From Mycobacterium aquaticum (GTDB lineage Bacteria > Actinomycetota > Actinomycetes > Mycobacteriales > Mycobacteriaceae), in assembly GCF_002086485.1 (NCBI RefSeq), contig NZ_MVHF01000037.1:1-64000 (forward strand): a DNA stretch of 64,000 nucleotides, read 5' to 3'. The position numbers and the translations under genes are program-made. Under the pieces are notes generated by a model. It did no database searches and had not been told where the DNA came from. It saw only the letters and a list, made by a program, of their open reading frames with translations. Below are positions 57,188 to 64,000 of the stretch, piece by piece. The first letter of the stretch is position 1, and each line of letters starts with the position of its first letter.

Positions 57188-57889
57188 CTAAGCGGTATCT
57201 ATCACACCGTAGCGCTCGGCGAATGGCGTCATGAGTCGGGCCAGGTCACCGGCCACATCATGATCAGCCTCGGGCGGCATCGACACGTAACTCATCGCCA
57301 GTCGCACGATCGCGCGGGCCAGCACCCCGGCGTCCCGGTCGCTGGCCTTCATCCAGCTGTTCTGGAACGTCCCCGTCAGCCGGTCCGAGCAGCGGCTGAT
57401 GATGGGGCCGCTGCCGGTGGTGATGATCTGCAGCAGGTCGGGTTTGGACGCCCCGGTGAGCAGCGAGATCACCAGCGGATCCGCGGCCGACTCGGCGAAG
57501 AACGCCCGGAAGCCCTCCAGGAACGCCGCGTGCACCTCGCCGACGTTGTGGTTGATGGCCTCGTCCACCGCATCCACCAACCTGTCGGCGAGCCGCATCG
57601 CGTACCCCTCGGCCAGTCCCTGCCGTGAGCCGAACTCGTTGTAGATGGTCTGACGGCTGATGCCGGCCGCGGTGGCCACGTGCGACAGAGTGATGGCCGA
57701 CCAGTCCCGGGTCAGCAGCAGCTCGCGCATGCCGTCGAGGATCGAGTCGCGCAGCAGCACCCTGGACGCCTCGGCGTACGGGATGCGGTGCTTGTCACTC
57801 GGTCGACTCACACGCGCGACTCTAATCGCTCGCGGCGTCGCAATCGGGCTTCCCGCACTTCCCGTCGTGCTGATCCGCACCGCGGTCAC
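57188..57889 (-). CDS. alkX: TetR-family regulator of the alkane operon (AlkX-like)
   Basis: The product has 233 residues. The HTH contains ITLSHVATAAGISRQTIYNEFGSRQGL, and a TetR C-terminal domain follows. It is the last gene of alkB-rubA-rubB-tetR, the same order as the AlkX/Rv3249c locus, where the TetR protein represses alkB. The GTG at 57889 overlaps the rubB stop (GTGA) with GGAG upstream. An internal GTG at 57811 would give a length nearer the family, so the first 26 residues are doubtful. Candidate operators lie upstream of alkB. Confidence 0.88.
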   Translation of the reverse strand: MTAVRISTTGSAGSPIATPRAIRVARVSRPSDKHRIPYAEASRVLLRDSILDGMRELLLTRDWSAITLSHVATAAGISRQTIYNEFGSRQGLAEGYAMRLADRLVDAVDEAINHNVGEVHAAFLEGFRAFFAESAADPLVISLLTGASKPDLLQIITTGSGPIISRCSDRLTGTFQNSWMKASDRDAGVLARAIVRLAMSYVSMPPEADHDVAGDLARLMTPFAERYGVIDTA

Positions 57890-58071
57890 GGTCGGGCGAT
57901 CTCCATCATCTCGAAGTCGGACTTGGCGGCGCCACAGTCCGGGCAGCTCCAGTCATCCGGGATGTCGTCCCAGCGGGTCCCCGGGGCGATACCGTCCTCG
58001 GGCCAGCCCTTCTCCTCGTCGTACTCGAATCCACACTGCACGCAGACGAACAGCTTGTACGGCTCGCTCAT
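57886..58071 (-). CDS. rubB: Rubredoxin RubB
   Basis: The 61-residue rubredoxin has two CxxC pairs, CVQC and CPDC (about residues 10-13 and 43-46), that bind one Fe. It carries electrons from a rubredoxin reductase to AlkB. It is the more acidic, AlkG2-like member of the pair. It overlaps rubA and the TetR gene by 4 bp each. Confidence 0.95.
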   Translation of the reverse strand: MSEPYKLFVCVQCGFEYDEEKGWPEDGIAPGTRWDDIPDDWSCPDCGAAKSDFEMMEIARP

Positions 58072-58271
58072 TTCGAAACCTCTCTGCTATTTCCCGTCGC
58101 TTCGCTCGCGCCGGCTTCCTCGAAATCGACTTTCTCCCGCACGGCACAGTCCGGGCAGCACCAGTCGTCAGGTACCTGGTCCCACGGTGTGCCAGCCGGG
58201 AACCCTTCCCGCGGCGCGCCCTTGGCCTCGTCGTAGACGTAGCCGCATCCGGGGCATTCGTAGGCGGTCAC
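58068..58271 (-). CDS. rubA: Rubredoxin RubA
   Basis: The 67-residue rubredoxin has CPGC (residues 6-9) and CPDC (about 39-42) iron-ligand pairs, and a longer polar tail than RubB. The GTG overlaps the alkB stop by 4 bp, and its own stop overlaps the rubB start. In related alkane systems one of the two rubredoxins (the AlkG2 type) supports AlkB and the AlkG1 type does not; which role this one has is not certain from sequence. Confidence 0.95.
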   Translation of the reverse strand: MTAYECPGCGYVYDEAKGAPREGFPAGTPWDQVPDDWCCPDCAVREKVDFEEAGASEATGNSREVSK

Positions 58272-59506
58272 TGTGCCGCCCCCACGCCGTAGCGGGCCAT
58301 CACCTTGTCGCGCATCCGGGGATGCACGTTGACCTTGGTGATGTCGCCGTCGTAGTGCTCCAGCACGCGGTGATCCATCAACCTGCGCCACAGCGGCGGC
58401 AGATAGGTCAGCCCGATCAGGGTCGCGTAGCCACTGGGCAGGTTCGGCGCACCGTCGATGCTGCGCAGGGTCTGGTACCGCCGAGTCGGGTTGGCGTGGT
58501 GATCACTGTGCCGCTGCAGGTGATACAGGAACAGGTTGGTAACGATGTGGTCGGAGTTCCAGCTGTGCACCGGAGCGCAGCGCTCATAGCGACCGCTGGG
58601 CGTCTTCTGTCGCAGCAGACCGTAGTGCTCCAGATAGTTGACCGACTCCAGCAGGCTGAACCCGTAGATGGCCTGGATGACGACGAACGGGATGAGCGCC
58701 GGACCGAACACCGCGATCAGGATTCCGAAGAACACCACCGACATGGCCCACGCGTTGAGCACGTCGTTGGACCAGTGCCACGGCGACTTGTCGAGCCGGC
58801 GCAGCCGCTGGGCCTCCAGTTCCCACGACGACCGCAGGCTGCCGAACACGCTGCGCGGCAAGAACTCCCAGAACGTCTCGCCGAACCGGGCCGACGCCGG
58901 ATCCTCCGGGGTGGCGACCCGCACATGATGACCACGGTTGTGCTCGATGTAAAAGTGGCCGTAGAAGGTCTGCGCCAGCGTGATCTTCGACAACCAGCGC
59001 TCGAGCGAGTCACGCTTGTGCCCCATCTCGTGTGCGGTGTTGATGCCCACCCCTCCGAGCACACCCACCGACAACGCCACGCCGATCTTGCCCAGCCAGC
59101 CGAGGCCACCTTCGAAACCGAGCCAGCTCAGGTCGGGTGCGGTGAACAGGTACGCGCCCAGGATCACGCTCGCGTACTGGAACGGGATGTAGACGTAGGT
59201 GCAGTACCGGTAGTACTTGTCGTTCTCCAGCCGCTCCATCACCTCGTCGGGCGGGTTCTGCCCGTCGGGGCCGAAGCGCAGGTCCAGCACCGGCAGCAGC
59301 ACGTAGAGCAGGATCGGGCCGATCCACAACGGCACCTGTGCCGCCGTGTGCCAACCCGCCTGGTTGACCGCCCACACGATGGGCAGCATCACGAACAGTG
59401 CCGTCGGGGCGATCAGCCCCATCAGCCACAGGTACCGCTTCTTGTCTCGCCATTGCACCTCGGCGACGTCCGTGTCGTCGGAGAGGGCTGAGCTGTCTAT
59501 CGCCAC
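58268..59506 (-). CDS. alkB: Alkane 1-monooxygenase
   Basis: AlkB is the membrane di-iron enzyme that hydroxylates the terminal carbon of medium and long n-alkanes. The 412-residue product has about six membrane helices and all histidine boxes: HEMGHKRD, EHNRGHHVRV, LQRHSDHHANPTRRYQ, plus the NYLEHYGL motif. It starts at GTG 59506, preceded by AGGAGG at proper spacing. It is the first gene of alkB-rubA-rubB-tetR, all overlapping by 4 bp. Confidence 0.96.
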   Translation of the reverse strand: MAIDSSALSDDTDVAEVQWRDKKRYLWLMGLIAPTALFVMLPIVWAVNQAGWHTAAQVPLWIGPILLYVLLPVLDLRFGPDGQNPPDEVMERLENDKYYRYCTYVYIPFQYASVILGAYLFTAPDLSWLGFEGGLGWLGKIGVALSVGVLGGVGINTAHEMGHKRDSLERWLSKITLAQTFYGHFYIEHNRGHHVRVATPEDPASARFGETFWEFLPRSVFGSLRSSWELEAQRLRRLDKSPWHWSNDVLNAWAMSVVFFGILIAVFGPALIPFVVIQAIYGFSLLESVNYLEHYGLLRQKTPSGRYERCAPVHSWNSDHIVTNLFLYHLQRHSDHHANPTRRYQTLRSIDGAPNLPSGYATLIGLTYLPPLWRRLMDHRVLEHYDGDITKVNVHPRMRDKVMARYGVGAAQ

Positions 59507-59561
59507 GTCATACCTCCTTGTGTGAGAGCGATCACCGCAATGACTTGACTATAGATGGCTA

Positions 59562-59580
59562 TATGTCGTCTGTCTAGACA
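59562..59580. promoter_or_regulatory. Candidate operator upstream of alkB
   Basis: A 19-bp imperfect inverted repeat (ATGTC ... GACAT) containing the perfect palindrome TGTCTAGACA (59571-59580) lies about 60 bp before alkB, in a locally AT-rich region (ACTATAGATGGCTATATG). It suits binding by the operon's own TetR protein. Confidence 0.45.
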
Positions 59581-59623
59581 TTGAGCATCTGTTTGTAAAG
59601 TGAACTGGCCGTCGCCGCGCAAA

Positions 59624-59658
59624 CGAAAAGCGACACCGCAACGCGGTATCGCTTTTCG
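59624..59658. terminator. Hairpin terminator after the APC permease gene
   Basis: Arms 59624-59639 and 59643-59658 pair over 16 nt with one mismatch. The A4/T4 stretch lies within the stem, so it can act in either direction. It begins 26 bp past the permease stop and lies between it and the alkB promoter. Confidence 0.8.
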
Positions 59659-59684
59659 TCGACTGCCGGACACCCGGCGACGGA

Positions 59685-61157
59685 CTAGCCCGCGGCGGCG
59701 GACTCCCGCTGCCCCAGCACCGAGTGCCTACGCCCGTACAGCGCGTACACCACGAGCCCGATGGCCATCCAGATCAGGAACCGGATCCAGGTCAGCCCGG
59801 TCAGGTTGAGCATCAGCCATCCGCACGCCGCGATCGCGGCGATGGGCAGCAGCGGCACCAACGGCGTCCGGAAACCTCGAGGCAGGTCCGGACGGGTCCG
59901 CCGCAGCACGATGACGCCGGCCGAGACCAGCACGAAGGCGAACAGCGTGCCGATGTTCACCATCTCCTCGAGCTTGCCCATCGGGAAGATCGTCGCGGCG
60001 ATGGCGACCAGCACGCCGACGATCACCGTGATGCGCACGGGCGTGCCCTGCGGGCTGGTCCTCGCCAACCGGCGCGGCATGAGACCGTCGCGGGACATCG
60101 CGAACAGCACCCGGGTCTGCCCGAGCATCAGCACGATCACCACCGTGGTCAGGCCGGCAAGTGCACCGACCGAGATGACCTTGGCCGCCCAGTGCACGCC
60201 ATTGGCCGCGAACGCCGTCGCGAGGTTCGCCGAATGGCCGTCGGAGCTGCGTAGCTCCCGGTAGGACACCATGCCCGAGAGCACGACGGCCACGGCGACA
60301 TAGAGCACCGTCACGATGCCCAGCGAGCCGAGGATGCCCCGCGGCACGTCGCGCTGCGGGTTCTTGGTCTCCTCCGCCGTGGTCGCGACGATGTCGAAGC
60401 CGATGAAGGCGAAGAACACGATCGACGCTCCCGCCAGTACGCCGTACCAGCCGAAGTGGCTGCCGGTGGCACCGGTGATCAACGAGAACAACGACTGATC
60501 GGCGCCGCTGCCGCCCGTACCGGTTTCCGCCGGCGGGATGAACGGCGAATAATTCTGCGGCTTGATGTAGAACGCACCGACCACGACCACCAGCAAAACC
60601 ACCGCCACCTTGATGACGGTGATCACCAGACTCACTTCCGCCGACAGTTTGGTGCCCCGCGCCAGCAGCAGCGTCACCACGGCGACGATCAGCAGCGCCC
60701 CCCAGTCCACCTCGAACCCGCCGATACTCAGCGTGCCGCCGCCGAAGCCGAACACCGTCCCGAGGTAACTGGACCAGCCTTTGGCTACCACCGCCGCGGC
60801 CACCGCGAATTCCAGGATGAGGTCCCAACCGATGATCCAGGCGATGAATTCACCAAAGGTGGCATAGGAAAACGTGTACGCGCTGCCTGCGACCGGAAGG
60901 GTCGATGCGAACTCGGCATAACACAATGCAGCCAATCCACATGCGATTGCGGCGATGACGAATGAAATCGAAATGGCCGGACCCGTCAGGCTGCCCGCCG
61001 TCGACGCCGTGATGGTGAAGATGCCCGCCCCGATCACCACCGACACGCCGAACACGGTCAGATCCCACCAGGTCAGGTCTTTGCGTAATCGCGTCGACGG
61101 CTCGTCGGTGTCAGCTATCGACTGTTCGACGGACTTGGTCCGCCACCGTGAGGCCAT
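59685..61157 (-). CDS. APC-family amino acid permease (cationic amino acid transporter type)
   Basis: The 490-residue transporter has about 12-13 helices and begins with a polar tail, then LTWWDLTVFGVSVVIGAGIFT, the TM1 signature of the family. Other hallmarks are ACGLAALCYAEFAS in TM3 and FIGFDIVATTAEETKNPQRDVP in TM6. It resembles the CAT-type transporter at the Rv3253c locus, expected to import basic or broadly neutral amino acids. The ATG at 61157 is preferred to a GTG 12 bases upstream because GAGAGG is better spaced. It is divergent from the FAD oxidoreductase gene. Confidence 0.93.
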   Translation of the reverse strand: MASRWRTKSVEQSIADTDEPSTRLRKDLTWWDLTVFGVSVVIGAGIFTITASTAGSLTGPAISISFVIAAIACGLAALCYAEFASTLPVAGSAYTFSYATFGEFIAWIIGWDLILEFAVAAAVVAKGWSSYLGTVFGFGGGTLSIGGFEVDWGALLIVAVVTLLLARGTKLSAEVSLVITVIKVAVVLLVVVVGAFYIKPQNYSPFIPPAETGTGGSGADQSLFSLITGATGSHFGWYGVLAGASIVFFAFIGFDIVATTAEETKNPQRDVPRGILGSLGIVTVLYVAVAVVLSGMVSYRELRSSDGHSANLATAFAANGVHWAAKVISVGALAGLTTVVIVLMLGQTRVLFAMSRDGLMPRRLARTSPQGTPVRITVIVGVLVAIAATIFPMGKLEEMVNIGTLFAFVLVSAGVIVLRRTRPDLPRGFRTPLVPLLPIAAIAACGWLMLNLTGLTWIRFLIWMAIGLVVYALYGRRHSVLGQRESAAAG

Positions 61158-61219
61158 AATTGACGCCACCTCTCATCATTGACCCGATCTCGGGATTGAA
61201 TCCATTACTGTCGACACCG

Positions 61220-62650
61220 ATGCGTCGTAATCTTCAGTCCCGTTCCCGCCATGCTGTTGTCATCGGTGGCAGCATTGCAGGCCTGTGCGCTGCCCGGGTG
61301 CTATCCGATCACTTTGATCGCGTCACGATTTACGAACGTGACGAACTGCCGGACGAACCGGTCAACCGCAGCGCTATACCGCAGGGTCAGCACGTCCATC
61401 TTCTGATGGCCCGCGGGGCGCAGGAACTGGAATCGGTGTTTCCCGGGCTGCTCGCCGACATGGCCGCCGCGGGCGTTCCCGTGGTGCGCAACCAGCCCGA
61501 GTCGATCCATTTCTCTGCGGCAGGTTATGTGCTCGGCACCGGCAGGCAGGATCTGGAAGGCAAGTTCACCGCGTATCTGCCGAGCCGTGGCCACCTCGAG
61601 TGGCAGATCCGCACGCGCGTGCTGGCCATCCCGTCGGTCGATGTGCAACGACGAGTGGTCTCCAATCCGCAGTTCGACACCGCGGCTCGTGCCGTGACGG
61701 GCGTCGTGCTCGACGATGGCCAGACCGTGGCAGCCGACCTGGTGGTCGACGCCTCGGGCCGCGGGAGCCGCCTGCCGGTCTGGTTCGAACAGTGGGGTTA
61801 CGGCAAGCCGAGGGAGGACGCCGTCCAGGTCGGGGTCACCTACGCATCGCAGCGCGTGCACATCCCCGAGGGCTTGATCACCGAGAAGATGGTGGTGGTC
61901 GGCGCCGCACTCGACCGGCCGCGGGGCATGGGCATGCTGTTCCACGAAGACGGCATCTGGATCGTGACGGCGTTCGGGGTCGGCAAGGCCGAGCCGCCGC
62001 GGGACTTCGCAGGTATCTGCAAGCTGGCCGACACCGTGCTGCCGTCGCACATCAGTGCCGCACTGCGCGAAGGCGAACCGGTGGGCGGGATGAACTTCCA
62101 CCGCTACCCCACCGCCAAGTGGCGCCGCTACGACAAGATGCCCGAGTTGCCGGGCGGCATCATCCCCTTCGGCGACGCGGTCGCCAGCCTCAATCCGACA
62201 TTCGGGCAGGGCGTGACGATGTCGGCACTGCAGGCGAGCAATCTGCGTTGCGTCCTCGACGACGGGACGCAGGATCTGGCCGGCCGGCTGGCCCGGGCAA
62301 CCGCGAAAACCACCTTCCCGGTATGGCTCATGAACGCCGTCGCCGATCTCGAGGAGCACGGCGCGCAAGGTTCCCGGCTCTGGTGGTACGGACCGGTTTT
62401 CGGCTTGTTCAAACAGTTCGTCGGTGCCGCGGAGACCGATGCGGTCCTGGCCGAGTGGTTCTTGCGGCGCACCAGCCTGCTCGACAGCCTGTGGCTGCTG
62501 CCGACCCCGCGGCTCATCGGGCGTGCGATCCGCAACAACATGCGGCTGATGCGGGCGCAGCGGCGCCGGGTACGTACCGGTGACGCCCCCGCCGCCGCGA
62601 GCCCGAGTGTCGAACGGACCGAGCCCACGGTGAGCGCACCGGCCGAGTGA
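61220..62650 (+). CDS. FAD-dependent oxidoreductase (geranylgeranyl reductase/epoxidase-like, Rv3254 type)
   Basis: The 476-residue flavoprotein of the PHBH-like fold has the Rossmann motif HAVVIGGSIAGLCAARVLSD at residues about 11-30, ADLVVDASGRGSRLP near 185, and GDAVASLNPTFGQGVTMSALQA near 335, where FAD binding occurs. The substrate is unknown; relatives act on hydrophobic or polyketide-like substrates. The tail from about 455 is Ala/Pro-rich. The ATG at 61220 gives the expected short N-terminus. It corresponds to Rv3254 by position, and its end converges on manA. Confidence 0.9.
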   Translation: MRRNLQSRSRHAVVIGGSIAGLCAARVLSDHFDRVTIYERDELPDEPVNRSAIPQGQHVHLLMARGAQELESVFPGLLADMAAAGVPVVRNQPESIHFSAAGYVLGTGRQDLEGKFTAYLPSRGHLEWQIRTRVLAIPSVDVQRRVVSNPQFDTAARAVTGVVLDDGQTVAADLVVDASGRGSRLPVWFEQWGYGKPREDAVQVGVTYASQRVHIPEGLITEKMVVVGAALDRPRGMGMLFHEDGIWIVTAFGVGKAEPPRDFAGICKLADTVLPSHISAALREGEPVGGMNFHRYPTAKWRRYDKMPELPGGIIPFGDAVASLNPTFGQGVTMSALQASNLRCVLDDGTQDLAGRLARATAKTTFPVWLMNAVADLEEHGAQGSRLWWYGPVFGLFKQFVGAAETDAVLAEWFLRRTSLLDSLWLLPTPRLIGRAIRNNMRLMRAQRRRVRTGDAPAAASPSVERTEPTVSAPAE

Positions 62651-62665
62651 CGGACCGGTCGGGCG

Positions 62666-63892
62666 CTACAGCCCGACCGTGACCCGGAACAGGTGCGTCG
62701 GCTGCTGGGCCGTCAACCGGATCGGCCCGTCGTCGGCAGGCACCCACGCCGCCGACCCACGTTCCAGCGTCAGCGTGCCGCTCTTGGCATGCACCACCGC
62801 GGCTCCCTCCGTGCACAGCAGCACCTGCGGACCGTCGTGACGGCACGGCGCGTCGATCTCGTGACCGAGCTGATCTCCGTCGACCTCAAGCACCGAGACG
62901 GCGAATTCCGATGCCGGTGTCTTGTAGATCCGTTCGCGTCCGTCCCTGATTATCTTGGGACGCAACTGGTCCTGCGGCGTCGGCGTGAAATTCAACACCC
63001 GCAGCAGTTCGGGAACGTCGACGTGTTTGGGTGTCAGGCCGCCGCGCAATACGTTGTCGGAGTTGGCCATCACCTCGACACCGATGCCGTGCAGATAGGC
63101 GTGCAGACTGCCTGCGGCGATGTACATGCCGTCGCCCGGTTGCAAACTGATGCGGTTGAGCAGCAACGCCGCCAACACGCCCGCATCGCCCGGATAGCGC
63201 TCACCGAGTTCCAGCACCGTCTTGGCCTCGGCAGCGAAAGTCTTTTGCCCCGAACGGATGTAGTTGATCGCGCCGTCCAACACTGCGGGCACCAGGACGT
63301 CGAGGTCGGGCTGCGGGGCGGTGATCCAGGTGGTGAACAAGGCCCGCAGTCCGTCCGCATCGGACTGGTCGGACAGCAGGTTGATGTACGGGTCGAGGTC
63401 GGAGACCGCCAGCGCGCGCATCAGTTCGACCGTCTGCGCCACCGGACGGAAGCCTGCCAGCGCGTCGAACGGTTCGAGCGCGACGAGCAGTTCGGGCTTG
63501 TGGCTGCGGTCGCGGTAATTGCGGGTCGGCGCCGAGATGGGAATCCCGAGGCGGTCCTCGCGGTCGTAGCCCTCGCGGGCCTGCTGTGCGCTCGGATGTG
63601 CTTGCAGGGACAGCGGTTCCCCGGCGGCCAGCACCTTGACGAGGAACGGCAGGGTGTCGCCGAAGCGTCCGATGGTCGCGGCGCCGAGTTGTCCCTCGGG
63701 ATCGGCGGCGACGGCTTGCAGCAACGACTCCTCACCATCGTCGGTCTGCAGCCACGCAGGGTCACCGGGATGCGCACCGAACCACAGTTCGGCTTCCGGA
63801 TGAGTTGTGGGGCTGGGCCTTCCGGTGAAATCGGCAATGGCGGTCCGCGAACCCCAGGCATAGGTCCGCACCGCTCCCCGTAGCAGATGCAC
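62666..63892 (-). CDS. manA: Mannose-6-phosphate isomerase, class I
   Basis: The enzyme interconverts fructose-6-phosphate and mannose-6-phosphate, feeding GDP-mannose for PIM, LAM and glycoproteins. The 408-residue cupin protein has zinc-site residues in LQAHPSAQQAREGY, the following Glu/His in HKPELLVALEPFDALAGFRP, and AGSLHAYLHGIGVEVMANSDNVLRGGLTPKHVD. GTG start; it begins 4 bp after the stop of the upstream partial gene, so they are co-transcribed, as in the Rv3255c-Rv3256c order. Confidence 0.95.
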   Translation of the reverse strand: MHLLRGAVRTYAWGSRTAIADFTGRPSPTTHPEAELWFGAHPGDPAWLQTDDGEESLLQAVAADPEGQLGAATIGRFGDTLPFLVKVLAAGEPLSLQAHPSAQQAREGYDREDRLGIPISAPTRNYRDRSHKPELLVALEPFDALAGFRPVAQTVELMRALAVSDLDPYINLLSDQSDADGLRALFTTWITAPQPDLDVLVPAVLDGAINYIRSGQKTFAAEAKTVLELGERYPGDAGVLAALLLNRISLQPGDGMYIAAGSLHAYLHGIGVEVMANSDNVLRGGLTPKHVDVPELLRVLNFTPTPQDQLRPKIIRDGRERIYKTPASEFAVSVLEVDGDQLGHEIDAPCRHDGPQVLLCTEGAAVVHAKSGTLTLERGSAAWVPADDGPIRLTAQQPTHLFRVTVGL

Positions 63893-63896
63893 TCGC

Positions 63897-64000
63897 TTAA
63901 CCTCGAACCAGTTTCAGGTAGACGGCCGTCATCTCCAACCGCACGGCGAGGATCGCCAATTGTTGTTCCGCCCGCCCGACCGGGATGGCCGGGCCCGCGT
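63897..64000 (-). CDS. C-terminal end of an Rv3256c-like protein (partial)
   Basis: Only the last 30 or so codons are in the window, ending VGRAEQQLAILAVRLEMTAVYLKLVRG and a TAA. In M. tuberculosis the gene upstream of manA is Rv3256c, a TobH/SIS-domain-like protein of the mannose pathway region; this assignment rests on synteny and the helical ending. The gene continues beyond the right edge. Confidence 0.7.
   Translation of the reverse strand, partial: AGPAIPVGRAEQQLAILAVRLEMTAVYLKLVRG

Noticed and set aside
59492..59512. Very short ATG frame (four codons) overlapping the alkB start, as a possible leader peptide
   Set aside because: The ATG lies almost directly against AGGAGG, too close for initiation; the GTG six bases on has correct spacing and opens alkB.

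Overview
The window is high-GC actinobacterial DNA and almost certainly comes from a rapidly growing mycobacterium (Mycolicibacterium type). It carries the mycobacterial core order manA - FAD oxidoreductase - amino acid permease - alkB/rubA/rubB - TetR - sahH ... tmk - mtrA - mtrB - lpqB ... comF - hpf - secA1 ... ppk2 - DUF6912 ... desA3 module ... rsgA - aroA - SRAP. These correspond to M. tuberculosis genes from about Rv3255c down to Rv3226c, read in reverse. A SigC-type sigma factor argues against M. smegmatis itself. I found no tRNA, rRNA, CRISPR array or insertion sequence.

Layout. 1-8.8 kb: a methyltransferase, an enoyl-CoA hydratase/TetR pair, a methyltransferase/SRAP pair, aroA-rsgA, two small exported proteins and a TetR regulator. 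8.9-18.4 kb: the desA3 desaturase and its ferredoxin reductase, each behind tandem palindromic operators; a lipoprotein amidohydrolase; DUF6912; ppk2; a wax-synthase-like protein; a BacA/SbmA-type ABC transporter; an Rv3235-family gene. 18.5-23.1 kb: secA1, hpf and comF.

23.2-35.5 kb: an accessory block, entirely on the + strand, placed between comF and lpqB, which are close neighbours in M. tuberculosis. It holds a large ATPase/BTAD regulator, then an operon for aldehyde dehydrogenase, a Zymomonas-like pyruvate decarboxylase, a VOC-type extradiol dioxygenase, an FAH-family hydrolase and an MhpA-like flavin hydroxylase. After these come one ORF joining a SigH-like ECF sigma factor to a carboxymuconolactone-decarboxylase domain, and a DUF4239-like membrane protein whose 3' end runs 109 bp antisense into lpqB. 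The set looks like aromatic ring hydroxylation and meta-cleavage with onward processing of a 2-oxo acid.

35.4-40.3 kb: lpqB-mtrB-mtrA and tmk. 40.3-50.3 kb: a second accessory block, probably for copper handling: sigC, a CtpB-like Cu P-ATPase, a CtaG/CopD protein, a PepSY protein, a Met-rich DUF5134 protein, a five-repeat protein of unknown role and a membrane ZAS-type anti-sigma factor. 50.4-55.6 kb: a CocE/NonD hydrolase, a secreted lipase, and cycA behind a tandem glycine riboswitch. 55.6-64 kb: sahH, the alkane hydroxylase operon (alkB-rubA-rubB-tetR), an APC permease, an Rv3254-like FAD enzyme, manA and the end of an Rv3256c-like gene.

The points most worth following up are the sigma-CMD fusion with its catabolic operon, the pyruvate decarboxylase in that operon, the paired desA3 operators, and the sigC/anti-sigma/copper cluster.
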